Assembly: GCA_034189035.1 (NCBI GenBank)
Contig: JAXHVA010000037.1
Coordinates: 1 to 42,094, forward strand
Direction of reading: 5' to 3'
DNA from: JAUXFK01 sp034189035
GTDB lineage: Bacteria; Desulfobacterota; UBA8473
Length of the DNA stretch: 42,094 bases
Shown: positions 1-8,768 of the stretch, in pieces
Layout of the letters: every line of letters begins with the position of its first letter
How positions within the stretch are numbered: position 1 is the stretch's first letter
Made by a program: the position numbers and the translations under genes
The notes under the pieces: generated by a model
Databases searched by the model: none
What the model was told of the DNA's origin: nothing
Seen by the model: only the letters and a program-made list of their open reading frames with translations

Positions 1-333
1 AGTCTGGCTTGAACATCGTGAGTAATTATTCATTCAGGCCGTCTTCATTTAAATGGCATCTTTTCTCCTCCTATCTTTTGGTTTGGAAAAACTATAACTC
101 AAAATAAACCATATTGTTTAATAATATTTTTGAATCAAACTACTAATTAGGTATATATATAATAAAGTAATGAGCGTTTCAAGCTAAATATTTTGACAAA
201 ACTAGGATAGAGTGATAGTTTTGGTATAATTTATCAGGATAGGTTTTCAAGAGGGCAGGTTTTAATTCATGTTTTCTTATAAAACTGAGTGATCGGATGT
301 AAGATAATAGAAGAGATTACCTTTAGGGGAAAT
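1..333. promoter_or_regulatory. Upstream region of the permease gene, with an extended -10 promoter
   Basis: On the plus strand TGGTATAAT at 222-230 is an extended -10 element (TG-N-TATAAT) about 100 nt before the ATG at 334. A TTGACA at 193-198 is too far away (26 nt) to pair with it. On the minus strand, the complement of an AGGAGGAG Shine-Dalgarno lies at 65-72, followed by an ATG at 57 that stops after four codons; a second minus-strand ATG at 33 stays open to the window edge. A divergent gene may begin here, but the sequence is too short to name it. Confidence 0.4.
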
Positions 334-1602
334 ATGCCTATCCATCCTAAGAAGCTGTTCACTCTTACCACCCTCTACTTCACGCAGGGACTTCCGTTTG
401 GGTTTTTTGTGCATTACCTTCCAATAGTTCTTCGAAGACAGGGTGTATCTCTAGAAGATATCGGCTGGCTCGGAGTGCTTGCCCTTCCGTGGGGTTTTAA
501 GTTTCTGTGGTCACCTTTTGTGGACAAGTTTTATCTGCAAAGGGTTGGCAGACGAAGGAGTTGGATAATCCCCATGCAGTTTCTCATGGGGCTGTCTATC
601 ATACTGTGTATGCCCCTTGATTTAGAAAGACACCTCTTTCTCTTTATTCTTTCCATCTTTCTTTTCAACCTCTTTTCAGCCACACAGGATATAGCAGTTG
701 ATGGCTTTGCTGTCGATATCCTGACTTCAAAAGAGAGAGGGGTTGGAAACAGTGCTCAAGTGGCCGGCTATAAGCTAGGGATGATCATTGGCGGCGGGGT
801 CCTTATTGCTTATAGCAATATATTGGGCACTGATCTGGTTTTTTTTTTGATGGGCACTCTTATCTGGTTCACTTTGCTCCTTCCGCTTTTCATGAAAGAA
901 CCCCATGTTCATACATATAAGCCTTTAAAGAGGGAATGTAAAGATGAAGGAATTGAAACACCAGTTCTTCTCGATTTAAGAGAGTTCTTCCGTCTTAAAG
1001 GTGCAATCATTTTAATCGTTTTCATAACCTTTTATAAGTTTGGTGAGTCGTTTGGGGGGAGTATGTTCAAGGTCTTCCTCGTTGATGAGGGCTTTTCGAA
1101 TCGGGATATCGGTTTCATTGTTGGTACCTATGGCATGGTATTCAGTTTTATTGGTTCTGCAGCAGGAGGATTCCTGGTGAACTGGTTGGGACGTCTTCGT
1201 TCCCTTATATATTTTTCATTTCTCCAGTCAATCATGCTTATCTGCCTGGGGATAATTGCCAGTAAAGAGTTCAGCTATAGCTCAGCCGTAATCATAAACT
1301 CGCTGGAGCATCTCTTTGGGGGTATGGTTACAACGGCCTTTTTCGCTTTCATGATGGATGTGGTTGACTCCAGAATAGGAGGAACCCACTATACCCTTCT
1401 TGCAAGCCTTGTTGTGGCCGGTATGGGAAGTGCATGGATACTGGCCGGATATTTTGCGTCCTGTTTTGGGTATCCCCTCCTTTTTATAATAGGAGGAGCC
1501 CTCACCCTTTTTCCATTACCCCTTTTGAAAAAGATCAAGAAAGACGCCCTTTATCTGCATTACAATAGAGAGACTCTCTTTCAGTCAAAGAGGGAAGTGT
1601 AA
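334..1602 (+). CDS. AmpG/AT-1-like major facilitator permease
   Basis: Inner-membrane transporter of about 422 residues with roughly twelve hydrophobic segments. The N-terminus (LYFTQGLPFGFF, then LRRQGVSLEDIGWLG and LPWGFKFLWSPFVDK) follows the pattern of the AmpG/acetyl-CoA transporter (AT-1) branch of the MFS. AmpG imports anhydro-muropeptides for cell-wall recycling; the actual substrate here is not proven. An in-frame ATG exists at 289, but the ATG at 334 has AGGGGA a few bases upstream and fits the family N-terminus, so I prefer it. The gene converges on the eCIS cargo island, with 12 nt between stop codons and no clear terminator. Family is fairly sure, substrate is not. Confidence 0.8.
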   Translation: MPIHPKKLFTLTTLYFTQGLPFGFFVHYLPIVLRRQGVSLEDIGWLGVLALPWGFKFLWSPFVDKFYLQRVGRRRSWIIPMQFLMGLSIILCMPLDLERHLFLFILSIFLFNLFSATQDIAVDGFAVDILTSKERGVGNSAQVAGYKLGMIIGGGVLIAYSNILGTDLVFFLMGTLIWFTLLLPLFMKEPHVHTYKPLKRECKDEGIETPVLLDLREFFRLKGAIILIVFITFYKFGESFGGSMFKVFLVDEGFSNRDIGFIVGTYGMVFSFIGSAAGGFLVNWLGRLRSLIYFSFLQSIMLICLGIIASKEFSYSSAVIINSLEHLFGGMVTTAFFAFMMDVVDSRIGGTHYTLLASLVVAGMGSAWILAGYFASCFGYPLLFIIGGALTLFPLPLLKKIKKDALYLHYNRETLFQSKREV

Positions 1603-1614
1603 GATTAAACTTTA

Positions 1615-3200
1615 CTAGAAATGCAAAATCAGCTCAATGCCTCCATATGAATCGGCAGATTCACGAAACTCCTCAGTGACTACACCAGCAAAAGCTCTTA
1701 TTGACCACATAGGAGTCTCTTGTCCCTCGTTATACTCTTCTATTGCATTGTACATATCGAGAAGAGGGTAGAGGACTCCATAGAGATCCTCCGCAAAATC
1801 GGTTAGGTGATACTCTGTCCGTTCCTCTGGGCTGGAAGGCGCAGCTTCGGGATGTGGTGATGATTCTGACTCCTCCACACTTGATCTGAGGACTTCTTCA
1901 GCTACAGATGTAATACTTTCTACATCCGTTCTTTCAACTTCTCTCGTTTCGCTGCTTTGCCCCATCAGAGTTCTCATCTGTTCCTGGAATTCCCTCCCTG
2001 CCGTGTACAGGGCACGCAGACGTGAGATTGCGTCTGCTGATTGTATCCTTCTTTCAGATGAGAGTGTGATGCCTGTTGAAACCCTCGGACGATACGGGGG
2101 TTCTTCCTCTTCCTCACCAGGAGAGATGGAGGGAACATAGTCGGCCAGGCTTCCAGATATGCTGAGGGTCAGATGATGCGATATATCGAATTCACACGAC
2201 AGGGAAAGGGAAGAAGGAGTTGCTTGAAACTGAAAGGTAAATAATGTGAGATCCCTGAATCGGACCGGCAGTCTCACCCTGACTCTCTGCAGAATGACCA
2301 CAGTGACGTACGAGGTTTCTATCCTCACAAGATTTGAAAGGCTGAAGTCTTCTTCCTCTGATTGTAACGGACGGTTCGAAAGCCAATCTGCAATAATTCG
2401 AGACAATTCACTATCATGCATATCGAGGGCTTCTTGGACATGTCTTCGTAAACGGACGATAATTTGGGCAATTTCGAGGGTACGTATGTCGAGGAAATTA
2501 CCCTCTAACCAGCTTCGAATAGCCACAGCGCTTTGCCTCAACTCCGGTGCCGGGCTTAATGAAGGGATGACATCCTCTGCCAAAAACCGTATATCTCATG
2601 TCCTGTTGCCCATTGTGAAATGGCCTGCTCTATCTCTTCATCGCAGAGTTCTATGGTTTCAGAGACTTCTCGTCTGATCATTCGAAATACAGTATCCCTT
2701 GACAATAACTGCGACCGTATACGTTCTGTATTTTGTTCAAGCCAATCGCGAACAGGGGTGTTTCTTGGCGGTTCAACGGAGCTTTCAAGTACAGCAAATG
2801 ACGGCTCGAGTATCAAAGGGGGGGGCGATCCATTCTCCCGCTGGATCAAGTTCTTCTGGCAGGAGCGACTTATATTCGGGTAAGGCCGGAATCGGCTTTT
2901 TCAAGAGATACAATCCGGTTGGTTCAAAGGTGCCCCAAATCCGTCTGATCCAACAGTTAATTTGGGTTGAGCCCGCAAATAGCTGAAGATGTTTTTGGCA
3001 TGTTGAGACTCATCTCCAGTACCGCTATCATGAGGAAAACCGCTTTCAAATAGAGAAGTTGAAGGTATTTCCAACAGAGAAAGATCAGGGGAGGGTTGTT
3101 CTTCGAATAGGGTATAGCTGCCATTCCCATTGGAAAGATTGGGCTTTACCGCAGGCGTAAATTGGGATTTATTCTCTGTATTGACGAATTGTGGCGGCAT
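1615..3200 (-). pseudogene. Frameshifted eCIS cargo-like gene, last in the locus
   Basis: Three minus-strand frames (start ATG at 3200; middle piece about 2849-2556; long piece 2583-1615) read as one protein if three single-base indels are repaired: near CCGG at 2915-2918 (a base missing), in a G8 run at 2818-2825 (one G extra), and in an A5 run at 2582-2586 (one base missing). The repaired protein is about 528 residues. The N-terminal part has AQPKLTVG, similar to the QKKLTVG motif of the neighbouring DUF4157 proteins, but no HExxH domain is seen. The middle holds two copies of a helical unit (VRDWLEQNTERIR... and IRSWLEGNFLDIR..., each ending near ISQWATG or IADWLSNR), followed by a beta-rich stretch and a helical C-terminus. 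Function unknown. Position 39 nt after a cargo gene suggests payload or a cargo accessory. It could be a real pseudogene or an intact gene with base-calling errors. Confidence 0.6.
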
Positions 3201-3239
3201 ATATTTACAAAACAAAGAAAAGATTAACGAAAAGCTGTG

Positions 3240-4355
3240 CTAAAAAGAAAAGACATCAACGGAAAAGGTTGTTGATTCCGGAAGCTGGCCGGATCGTTCC
3301 ATGCTCTCTATGGTACTTGGGTATTCGAGACTCAATTGGGTGTCATAGGCAAAACTCATACTCTTGTCCGCAAGCCATTTTGAGCTGTCAGGATCGAGGC
3401 CCAGATCGAAATAGAAATTATACGCATAATTCCAGTTCTGAAGGATAGAGTTGAATTCCATCTCAGAAACGAGTAATCCCCTCATGGTAAAAGGCCTAAT
3501 TAAAGCGGGAATATCGGGTTGAGGAGGCATAAACAAGAGTTTAAACCTCATGTCATTATTCAAATCAAACAAGGGCAGTTGAGGGTATATAATGGGCGAT
3601 ACAGCATCGGGTGAAAGAGAGGTTGCAGGTTCAGTCTCTTCTGTAGCTGCTTCATAACGTTCCTCGCCCTCCTGCCTTTGAATAGAAGTATCATTTCCGT
3701 TTTGCTGTACTACATGAGTGAGTTCGTGAGCCAGCAAGAATCTCCCCTCTGATGAGTCCGGATTGTATCGTCCGGAGCTAAAGTATATATCATTTTGATG
3801 GGTAAAGGCTTGGGCGTTTAAGCCCTTATTCATTTGTAAAGCGATATTGTCAGTATGGACCTTTACTTTGCTGAAGTCTGTGCCGATTGTATTTTCCATA
3901 AATCTTCGGGTCTCTCGTGGAAGCGAAGAACCACTGCCCTTTGATTGATAGAGGTGATTTTCAAGATTTTTACGTTTGACCGGATTTCGTGAACCGTTTC
4001 TCTTTGTCTGAATGGATTCTTCCTCCTCCTCAGTGGGCTGCATCTGAAGAAGGGGTTTTGCCTGAAGTTCTTCTTCCTCTTCTTCTAAAGGCTGCCTTTG
4101 GAGTAAAGGATGAATAGGAGAAACCCAGGGCTCTTGTTTTACAGGTTCTGCATTCGGCATACGCATCACCTGATCCGCAACCCGATCTGCTTCCTGTTCA
4201 TATTTATCATTGGGCTGGCCAATGGTTAGTTTTGCCTGTATTTTTTTATTAATCAACGTATCAGTGTTATTGTTCTTTTTTCTTTGTCCATTATTGCGCT
4301 TTGCTGCACTAGTGAGGTTTGATCTTTTCCTTGTATACGAAATAGGAGTGAACAT
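3240..4355 (-). CDS. DUF4157 (eCIS core domain) cargo protein, short tip
   Basis: 371 residues. Order: MFTPIS leader; KLTIGQPNDKYEQEADRVADQVM motif region about 42-64; two acidic repeats of the LLQxQPxEEEEE type about 84-116; DUF4157 domain about 140-220 ending in HELTHVVQQ (HELTH 210-214), a zincin-type HExxH; then a C-terminal tip of about 150 residues that I do not recognise. DUF4157 proteins are strongly associated with eCIS loci, where the domain is thought to mark payload; whether it acts as a protease or as a loading or self-processing module is open. No signal peptide. ATG start with GAGAGG upstream. Paralogous to the next two genes upstream but the most diverged of the three. Confidence 0.88.
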   Translation of the reverse strand: MFTPISYTRKRSNLTSAAKRNNGQRKKNNNTDTLINKKIQAKLTIGQPNDKYEQEADRVADQVMRMPNAEPVKQEPWVSPIHPLLQRQPLEEEEEELQAKPLLQMQPTEEEEESIQTKRNGSRNPVKRKNLENHLYQSKGSGSSLPRETRRFMENTIGTDFSKVKVHTDNIALQMNKGLNAQAFTHQNDIYFSSGRYNPDSSEGRFLLAHELTHVVQQNGNDTSIQRQEGEERYEAATEETEPATSLSPDAVSPIIYPQLPLFDLNNDMRFKLLFMPPQPDIPALIRPFTMRGLLVSEMEFNSILQNWNYAYNFYFDLGLDPDSSKWLADKSMSFAYDTQLSLEYPSTIESMERSGQLPESTTFSVDVFSF

Positions 4356-4437
4356 AGAGTACCTCTCTTTTTAATTTTAACTTAAATGCAAAGGATATCA
4401 ATTTACTCTGACCTCAACTAAGATTGATCCCCTCCTA

Positions 4438-6579
4438 TCAAGGAACGAGAGCGGGGGCCGGCGGATTGACGTTCACTGTGAGAACACGTGCTTGCCAGTC
4501 AGCGTTCTCGCTGGTGAAGGTATAGTCTGCCGAAGCTTCGCCTGCCCTTGCTTCGCCCGGGGCTACTCCAGCAGCTGGATGCAGGAAACCCAGCAACCAG
4601 GCTTCGTTTTGATCATACATGGCCCGCATGATCTCGATCTTACGGGCCCGAGTTACTGGATCACCGGCCCGTTCAGCATCGTTCAGAAAAGAGTGTACCT
4701 CAACGCTACCCACCACCACATCATCGAAAGCCTGCACAGCGTAGTTCTCGAACCTATTGATGAAGCCATTATGGTCACCAGGTTGACCGAATCGGTCCGG
4801 CAGGGCATTGGGACCATAGATATCGTTCTGTGTATTGACTACTTTCTCATTATGTATCTGTACCCCGCCTGCATTATGCGTCCAAAAAATTTCGAATCGA
4901 TAGGGATACCAGCGTTCTGTGTATCCGATCACACTCTGACCATGCTCTCCACCTAACGCTCGCCCCGTACCTTCCAGGAACCTCTGACCAGTGCCTCCTC
5001 CGAGACGACAGGCGTGTATTTCTATTATTGAACGATCATCGAATCGGGCGGTACTCTGGATGTAACGGCTCTCATACTGTCGATTGTCGGCTGCCGTCTC
5101 AATATTGGCTACAGTGTGCCAAGTTGGACCAAAGCGGATCTGATTAGACGGGTCAATGGTTCCGTGGGCGAAAATATCGACTCGTCGGATCAGACGCTCC
5201 GGTCGTACACGTTCCACAGTATCGAACAGCGCTGTCGGTGAAGCAATCCTCTCTATGGTTTGCACCACATCGCCTTCCTGTTGAGGTCTGGAGAAATAGG
5301 AATTAGCATAAGCAGTAGCATTGGTGATAAAATCATCACCAGGAGCTGGAGGCTCAGCAATGAGATTGATATTCACCCGCGGGGTGAGATCACGTACTGA
5401 ACGATGGATGGCCTCAATAGCCGTCTGATAGCTTGAGCGCAACTGGTCGGACAGCGTTGCATCACCGGCCAGGTGATCGGTTATGAACCCCCTGGCTCCG
5501 TCGTAAACCCTTTGCCACTCGGTGAGTATGCGGCTGATCTCCAGTAGCAGTCCCTCCGGACTGGCCGCCCGCTGCATTGCTTCAAGCAAAGACTCTAGAA
5601 AACGAACGAACTGGGCAAAAATTCCCAAAGCTCCGGACCGTTCCTGCCATTCCTCCCGAAATAGGTCTGCCAAGGTAATATGGCTGGCTGATACAGGGCT
5701 TGTGCTGTAACGCTGGGCGGCCGCAGTGAATAGCCGGATGACTGCCAGTACCCAATCACGGTAGTCATCTTCAGTAGGGGTCGCCTGCTCCGGAGGATCA
5801 CACTGTATATGTTCGTCCGGTGACAGCCATAAATCCTGACTTTTCAGTGCCCTTTGTAAAGTGAGCCCTGTGACATACGTACTTGTTTTTTTGTTGCCTC
5901 CAGATTTTTCTTGAACATCTTTTTCAGGGTTTTGTTGCAATACATGAGTTAATTCATGGGCTAATAGGCTTTTTCCGCCAGATGTTTCAGGCGCATAGAG
6001 GCCTGCTCCGAATACGATATCATGACCTGTTGTAAATGCCCGTGCATTCAATGCATGCGCTGACCGGGCTGCCTGAGTATCCCTATGCACGCGCACCTGA
6101 TTGAATTTGCGGCCAAAACGCGGTTCAAAGAAGGTACGAGTGGAATCAGAAAGGGGTTGCCCCCTGCCTTTAAGGGCATGAATATGTGCATCCAGGTTCG
6201 AATTGACTTCTGGTGTTCGACCCAAATATGTTCCTGTTCTCATCTGGACAGGTTCTTCCTCTTCTTCAATCGGTTGCCTTTGAAAAAGGGGTTTTGACTG
6301 AAGTTCTTCTTCCTCTCTAAGCTGTGTTTGGAGCAAATGATGAATAGGTGGAGTCCAGGGCCTCTGTTTTGCAGATACAGAATCCGGCATAGGCATCACC
6401 TGATCTGCTACCCGGTCTGCTTCCTGTTCATATTCATCATTGGGCGGGCCTACAGTCAGTTTTTTTTGAATATTTAAATTTTTCAGGATGTTGGAGTTAT
6501 TAGATTTTTCAGCCTTGTGATGAGAATGTGCTGCATTGGTGGTGTTTGAATAATATTCTGTCGAAACAGGCGTAAACAT
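4438..6579 (-). CDS. DUF4157 cargo protein with possible clan CD-like cysteine peptidase tip
   Basis: 713 residues. MFTPVS leader, KLTVGPPNDEYEQEADRVADQVM motif from about 41, two acidic repeats (about 83-110), DUF4157 domain about 138-216 with HELTHVLQQ (HELTH 208-212). A mostly helical linker (about 270-400) leads to a C-terminal domain with VDIFAHGT (His472) and, about 50 residues later, IIEIHACRLGGG (Cys524). A His at a strand end followed by a Cys at the end of the next hydrophobic strand recalls clan CD peptidases and DUF4347-like folds; this is my reading by eye, not a search result. No signal peptide. The ATG has GAGGGG upstream. Its 5' leader and DUF4157 region are nearly copied in the gene at 6682-8688, so the two arose by recent duplication followed by tip replacement. 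Core domain call is sure; tip function is tentative. Confidence 0.88.
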   Translation of the reverse strand: MFTPVSTEYYSNTTNAAHSHHKAEKSNNSNILKNLNIQKKLTVGPPNDEYEQEADRVADQVMPMPDSVSAKQRPWTPPIHHLLQTQLREEEELQSKPLFQRQPIEEEEEPVQMRTGTYLGRTPEVNSNLDAHIHALKGRGQPLSDSTRTFFEPRFGRKFNQVRVHRDTQAARSAHALNARAFTTGHDIVFGAGLYAPETSGGKSLLAHELTHVLQQNPEKDVQEKSGGNKKTSTYVTGLTLQRALKSQDLWLSPDEHIQCDPPEQATPTEDDYRDWVLAVIRLFTAAAQRYSTSPVSASHITLADLFREEWQERSGALGIFAQFVRFLESLLEAMQRAASPEGLLLEISRILTEWQRVYDGARGFITDHLAGDATLSDQLRSSYQTAIEAIHRSVRDLTPRVNINLIAEPPAPGDDFITNATAYANSYFSRPQQEGDVVQTIERIASPTALFDTVERVRPERLIRRVDIFAHGTIDPSNQIRFGPTWHTVANIETAADNRQYESRYIQSTARFDDRSIIEIHACRLGGGTGQRFLEGTGRALGGEHGQSVIGYTERWYPYRFEIFWTHNAGGVQIHNEKVVNTQNDIYGPNALPDRFGQPGDHNGFINRFENYAVQAFDDVVVGSVEVHSFLNDAERAGDPVTRARKIEIMRAMYDQNEAWLLGFLHPAAGVAPGEARAGEASADYTFTSENADWQARVLTVNVNPPAPALVP

Positions 6580-6681
6580 AATTTTTTCCCCTCAAGACTG
6601 AACTCGAATGGTTCGATACTCTGCTCCCACATTCCTTGTAACGGCCAAATTAACTCCGAAGAACAAGACCTGATCAGCATA

Positions 6682-8688
6682 TTAATCAGGAGACACGTCG
6701 AACTTAGATTTCATTGGCTTGCTCCCCTCTGGTCCGGGCAATGAAAGACTGTATTCCCATTCGTTAACGTAGCACGATCCATCGGAAGTAGTCAAATCGA
6801 GAAAACATTTCATAGTGAATTTGTTCCGCGATAGCCGTATCAACCCGGCGCCGAGAAGAGGCATCTGAGGGTAAGCGCTAAGAGAGATAAAATTAGCCAG
6901 TTTCTGAAGCTCATCCCGGTTTTTTGTCGAATGAAACACATATGTCTTGGAATCGAATTCTCTGTGAACTTCATCTGCAGGATCCTTGCCTGACATTGAG
7001 GCCTCTTTCTTGATTCTCTCTACCTCAGCTATCATTCGATTGGCAATCTTTTCACCGGGAAGCCCAGCTTCGCCCCATTGTCCCCGAGTCTGATAGGCAA
7101 AGATCTCAGGATGGTAGTCTAAATCGCCTTTTCCGAAGACTTCGTCTCGTGCTTTCTCCCACTGGTATTCTTCGGTCTGCTTGCTTGCATCTTCTTCGTC
7201 ACCGGCATGTTCCAGGACCCAGTCGTGGAGCATTTTTTCAAAGAGAGACCTGTCCGTTGCAGGAGGAGAAGTCGCGGCAACCTCATGCTCCTTTATGGCC
7301 CAGTCACGAATGCTAAAAACCTCGTTTTCTGTTTTCGCATCATTCAATTGATTTTGGACTTTTTCATAGATGTCCATAGCCATGGTACGGCCCTGCTTCG
7401 CTTTTTTATTCAATTCCTTCTCTTTGGCCTTTATCATACTGGCTGTTAAGCGTGATGCCTTAGTCATGGCTTTGCCTACTGCTGTTTTGCCGGTAATAGT
7501 CTGGAATATGGAATAGGCAATCGTATCGATCATGGTACCGACAATGAATCCTATGACCGTGCCGACACCAGGAGCGATCTTTGTTCCTATCAATGCTGCC
7601 ACTGTTGCAGCGGTGCCTTTTTTTATCAGTTTTTCAGGCAATTTTCCCAGCAATTTGCCCAGGGCATGTCCGATTACGGATGCAGTCGCACTGTGTGACC
7701 AACCCAAGCGAGGATTGGAACTGGTGCGTCCCAAGTAATCGATGTAATTGTATGACAACCAGATTCTATTGTCCTCAACGAACTCCAGAGACTTTCTATG
7801 CCACGCGAAGAGGGCCTTCTGAGCATCGTCTATAATGCTTTTAGTGGGAGCGACTCCGGATGTGGTTCCGGCTGGTTGCATGCGAAGTGTGTTCATCGGT
7901 AGTGTATGTCCGACTTTATCTCCGGCCGGAATCCCTTCGGCCTCTTCCATATTGACCCTATGCAATGGGGATTTCCGTTGTTGCACCACATGAGTTAACT
8001 CGTGCGACAACAGTCTTTTCCCTCTTATGGTCTCCGGTGCATACTGTCCGGATCCAAAGACAATATCATGTCCAGTAGTAAAGGCCCGTGCATTTAACGC
8101 CTGCGCTGATCGGGCTGCCTGAGCATCCGTATGCACACGCACCTGATTGAATTTGCGGCCAAAACGCGGTTCAAAGAAGGTACGAGTGGAATCAGAAAGG
8201 GGTTGCCCTCCGCCTTTGAGTCCATGAATATGACTCTCCAGATTCGGGCCGACTTCCGGTGTTCGACTCAAATCCTTCCCTGCTCTCATCTGGACAGGCT
8301 CTTCCTCTTCTTCAATCGGTTGCCTCTGAAATAGGGGTTTTGCCTGAACATCTTCCTCCTCTTCTTCAATGGGTTGCATTTGAAGAAGGGGTTTTGCCTG
8401 GACCTCTTCTTCCTCTTCTTCTACAGGCTGTGTTTGGAGCAAATGATTGATAGACCCAGTCCATGGTCTCTGTTTTGCAGGTACAGGGCTCGGCATACGC
8501 ATCACCTGATCCGCTACACGATCTGCTTCCTGCTCATATTCATCATTGGGCTGGCCTACAGTCAGTTTTTTCTGGATGTTTAAGCCCTTCAGGATAGTAG
8601 AGTTATTAGGTTTTCCAGCCTTGAGATAAGTCTGAGCTGCGCAAGAGAGGTTTACACTCTCCTTTGCCTTTGAAACAGGAGTAAACAC
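6682..8688 (-). CDS. DUF4157 cargo protein with glycine-rich membrane-like segment
   Basis: 668 residues from a GTG start at 8688 with GGGGGAAG just upstream; a TATAAT (minus strand, 8744-8749) lies in the preceding gap. MFTPVS leader, KLTVGQPNDEYEQEADRVADQVM region from about 41, three acidic repeats (about 83-130; most of the three paralogues), DUF4157 domain about 158-238 with HELTHVVQQ (HELTH 229-233). The tip has a hydrophobic, glycine-rich stretch about 337-400 (for example TVAALIGTKIAPGVGTVIGF), resembling glycine-zipper membrane segments, then a charged helical region and a mixed C-terminus. A pore-forming or membrane-inserting effector is possible but unproven. No signal peptide. It shares a 71-bp identical block with the neighbouring gene (8138-8208 against 6092-6162). 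Confidence 0.88.
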   Translation of the reverse strand: MFTPVSKAKESVNLSCAAQTYLKAGKPNNSTILKGLNIQKKLTVGQPNDEYEQEADRVADQVMRMPSPVPAKQRPWTGSINHLLQTQPVEEEEEEVQAKPLLQMQPIEEEEEDVQAKPLFQRQPIEEEEEPVQMRAGKDLSRTPEVGPNLESHIHGLKGGGQPLSDSTRTFFEPRFGRKFNQVRVHTDAQAARSAQALNARAFTTGHDIVFGSGQYAPETIRGKRLLSHELTHVVQQRKSPLHRVNMEEAEGIPAGDKVGHTLPMNTLRMQPAGTTSGVAPTKSIIDDAQKALFAWHRKSLEFVEDNRIWLSYNYIDYLGRTSSNPRLGWSHSATASVIGHALGKLLGKLPEKLIKKGTAATVAALIGTKIAPGVGTVIGFIVGTMIDTIAYSIFQTITGKTAVGKAMTKASRLTASMIKAKEKELNKKAKQGRTMAMDIYEKVQNQLNDAKTENEVFSIRDWAIKEHEVAATSPPATDRSLFEKMLHDWVLEHAGDEEDASKQTEEYQWEKARDEVFGKGDLDYHPEIFAYQTRGQWGEAGLPGEKIANRMIAEVERIKKEASMSGKDPADEVHREFDSKTYVFHSTKNRDELQKLANFISLSAYPQMPLLGAGLIRLSRNKFTMKCFLDLTTSDGSCYVNEWEYSLSLPGPEGSKPMKSKFDVSPD

Positions 8689-8707
8689 AATTCTTCCCCC
8701 TTAAAAC

Positions 8708-8735
8708 ATAGCTTGAATGGTTCACATACTCTACA
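8708..8735 (-). promoter_or_regulatory. Cargo 5' leader element shared with the gene at 6579
   Basis: On the minus strand, the leader of the 8688 gene reads AGTATGTGAACCATTC and that of the 6579 gene (about 6605-6625) reads AGTATCGAACCATTC, each followed by an AG-rich stretch and a GGGG-type ribosome site. The similarity shows that the duplication that made the two cargo genes included their upstream region, and it could mark a shared regulatory site. Confidence 0.4.
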
Positions 8736-8768
8736 CCTCATTCATTATACCCTGAATCGTCATTTATG

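Noticed and set aside
193..198. TTGACA as -35 of the permease promoter
   Set aside because: The spacer to the TATAAT at 225-230 is 26 bp, too long for sigma-70.
4492..4956. 154-codon plus-strand frame
   Set aside because: Fully antisense to the 713-residue cargo gene, with no promoter or family features.
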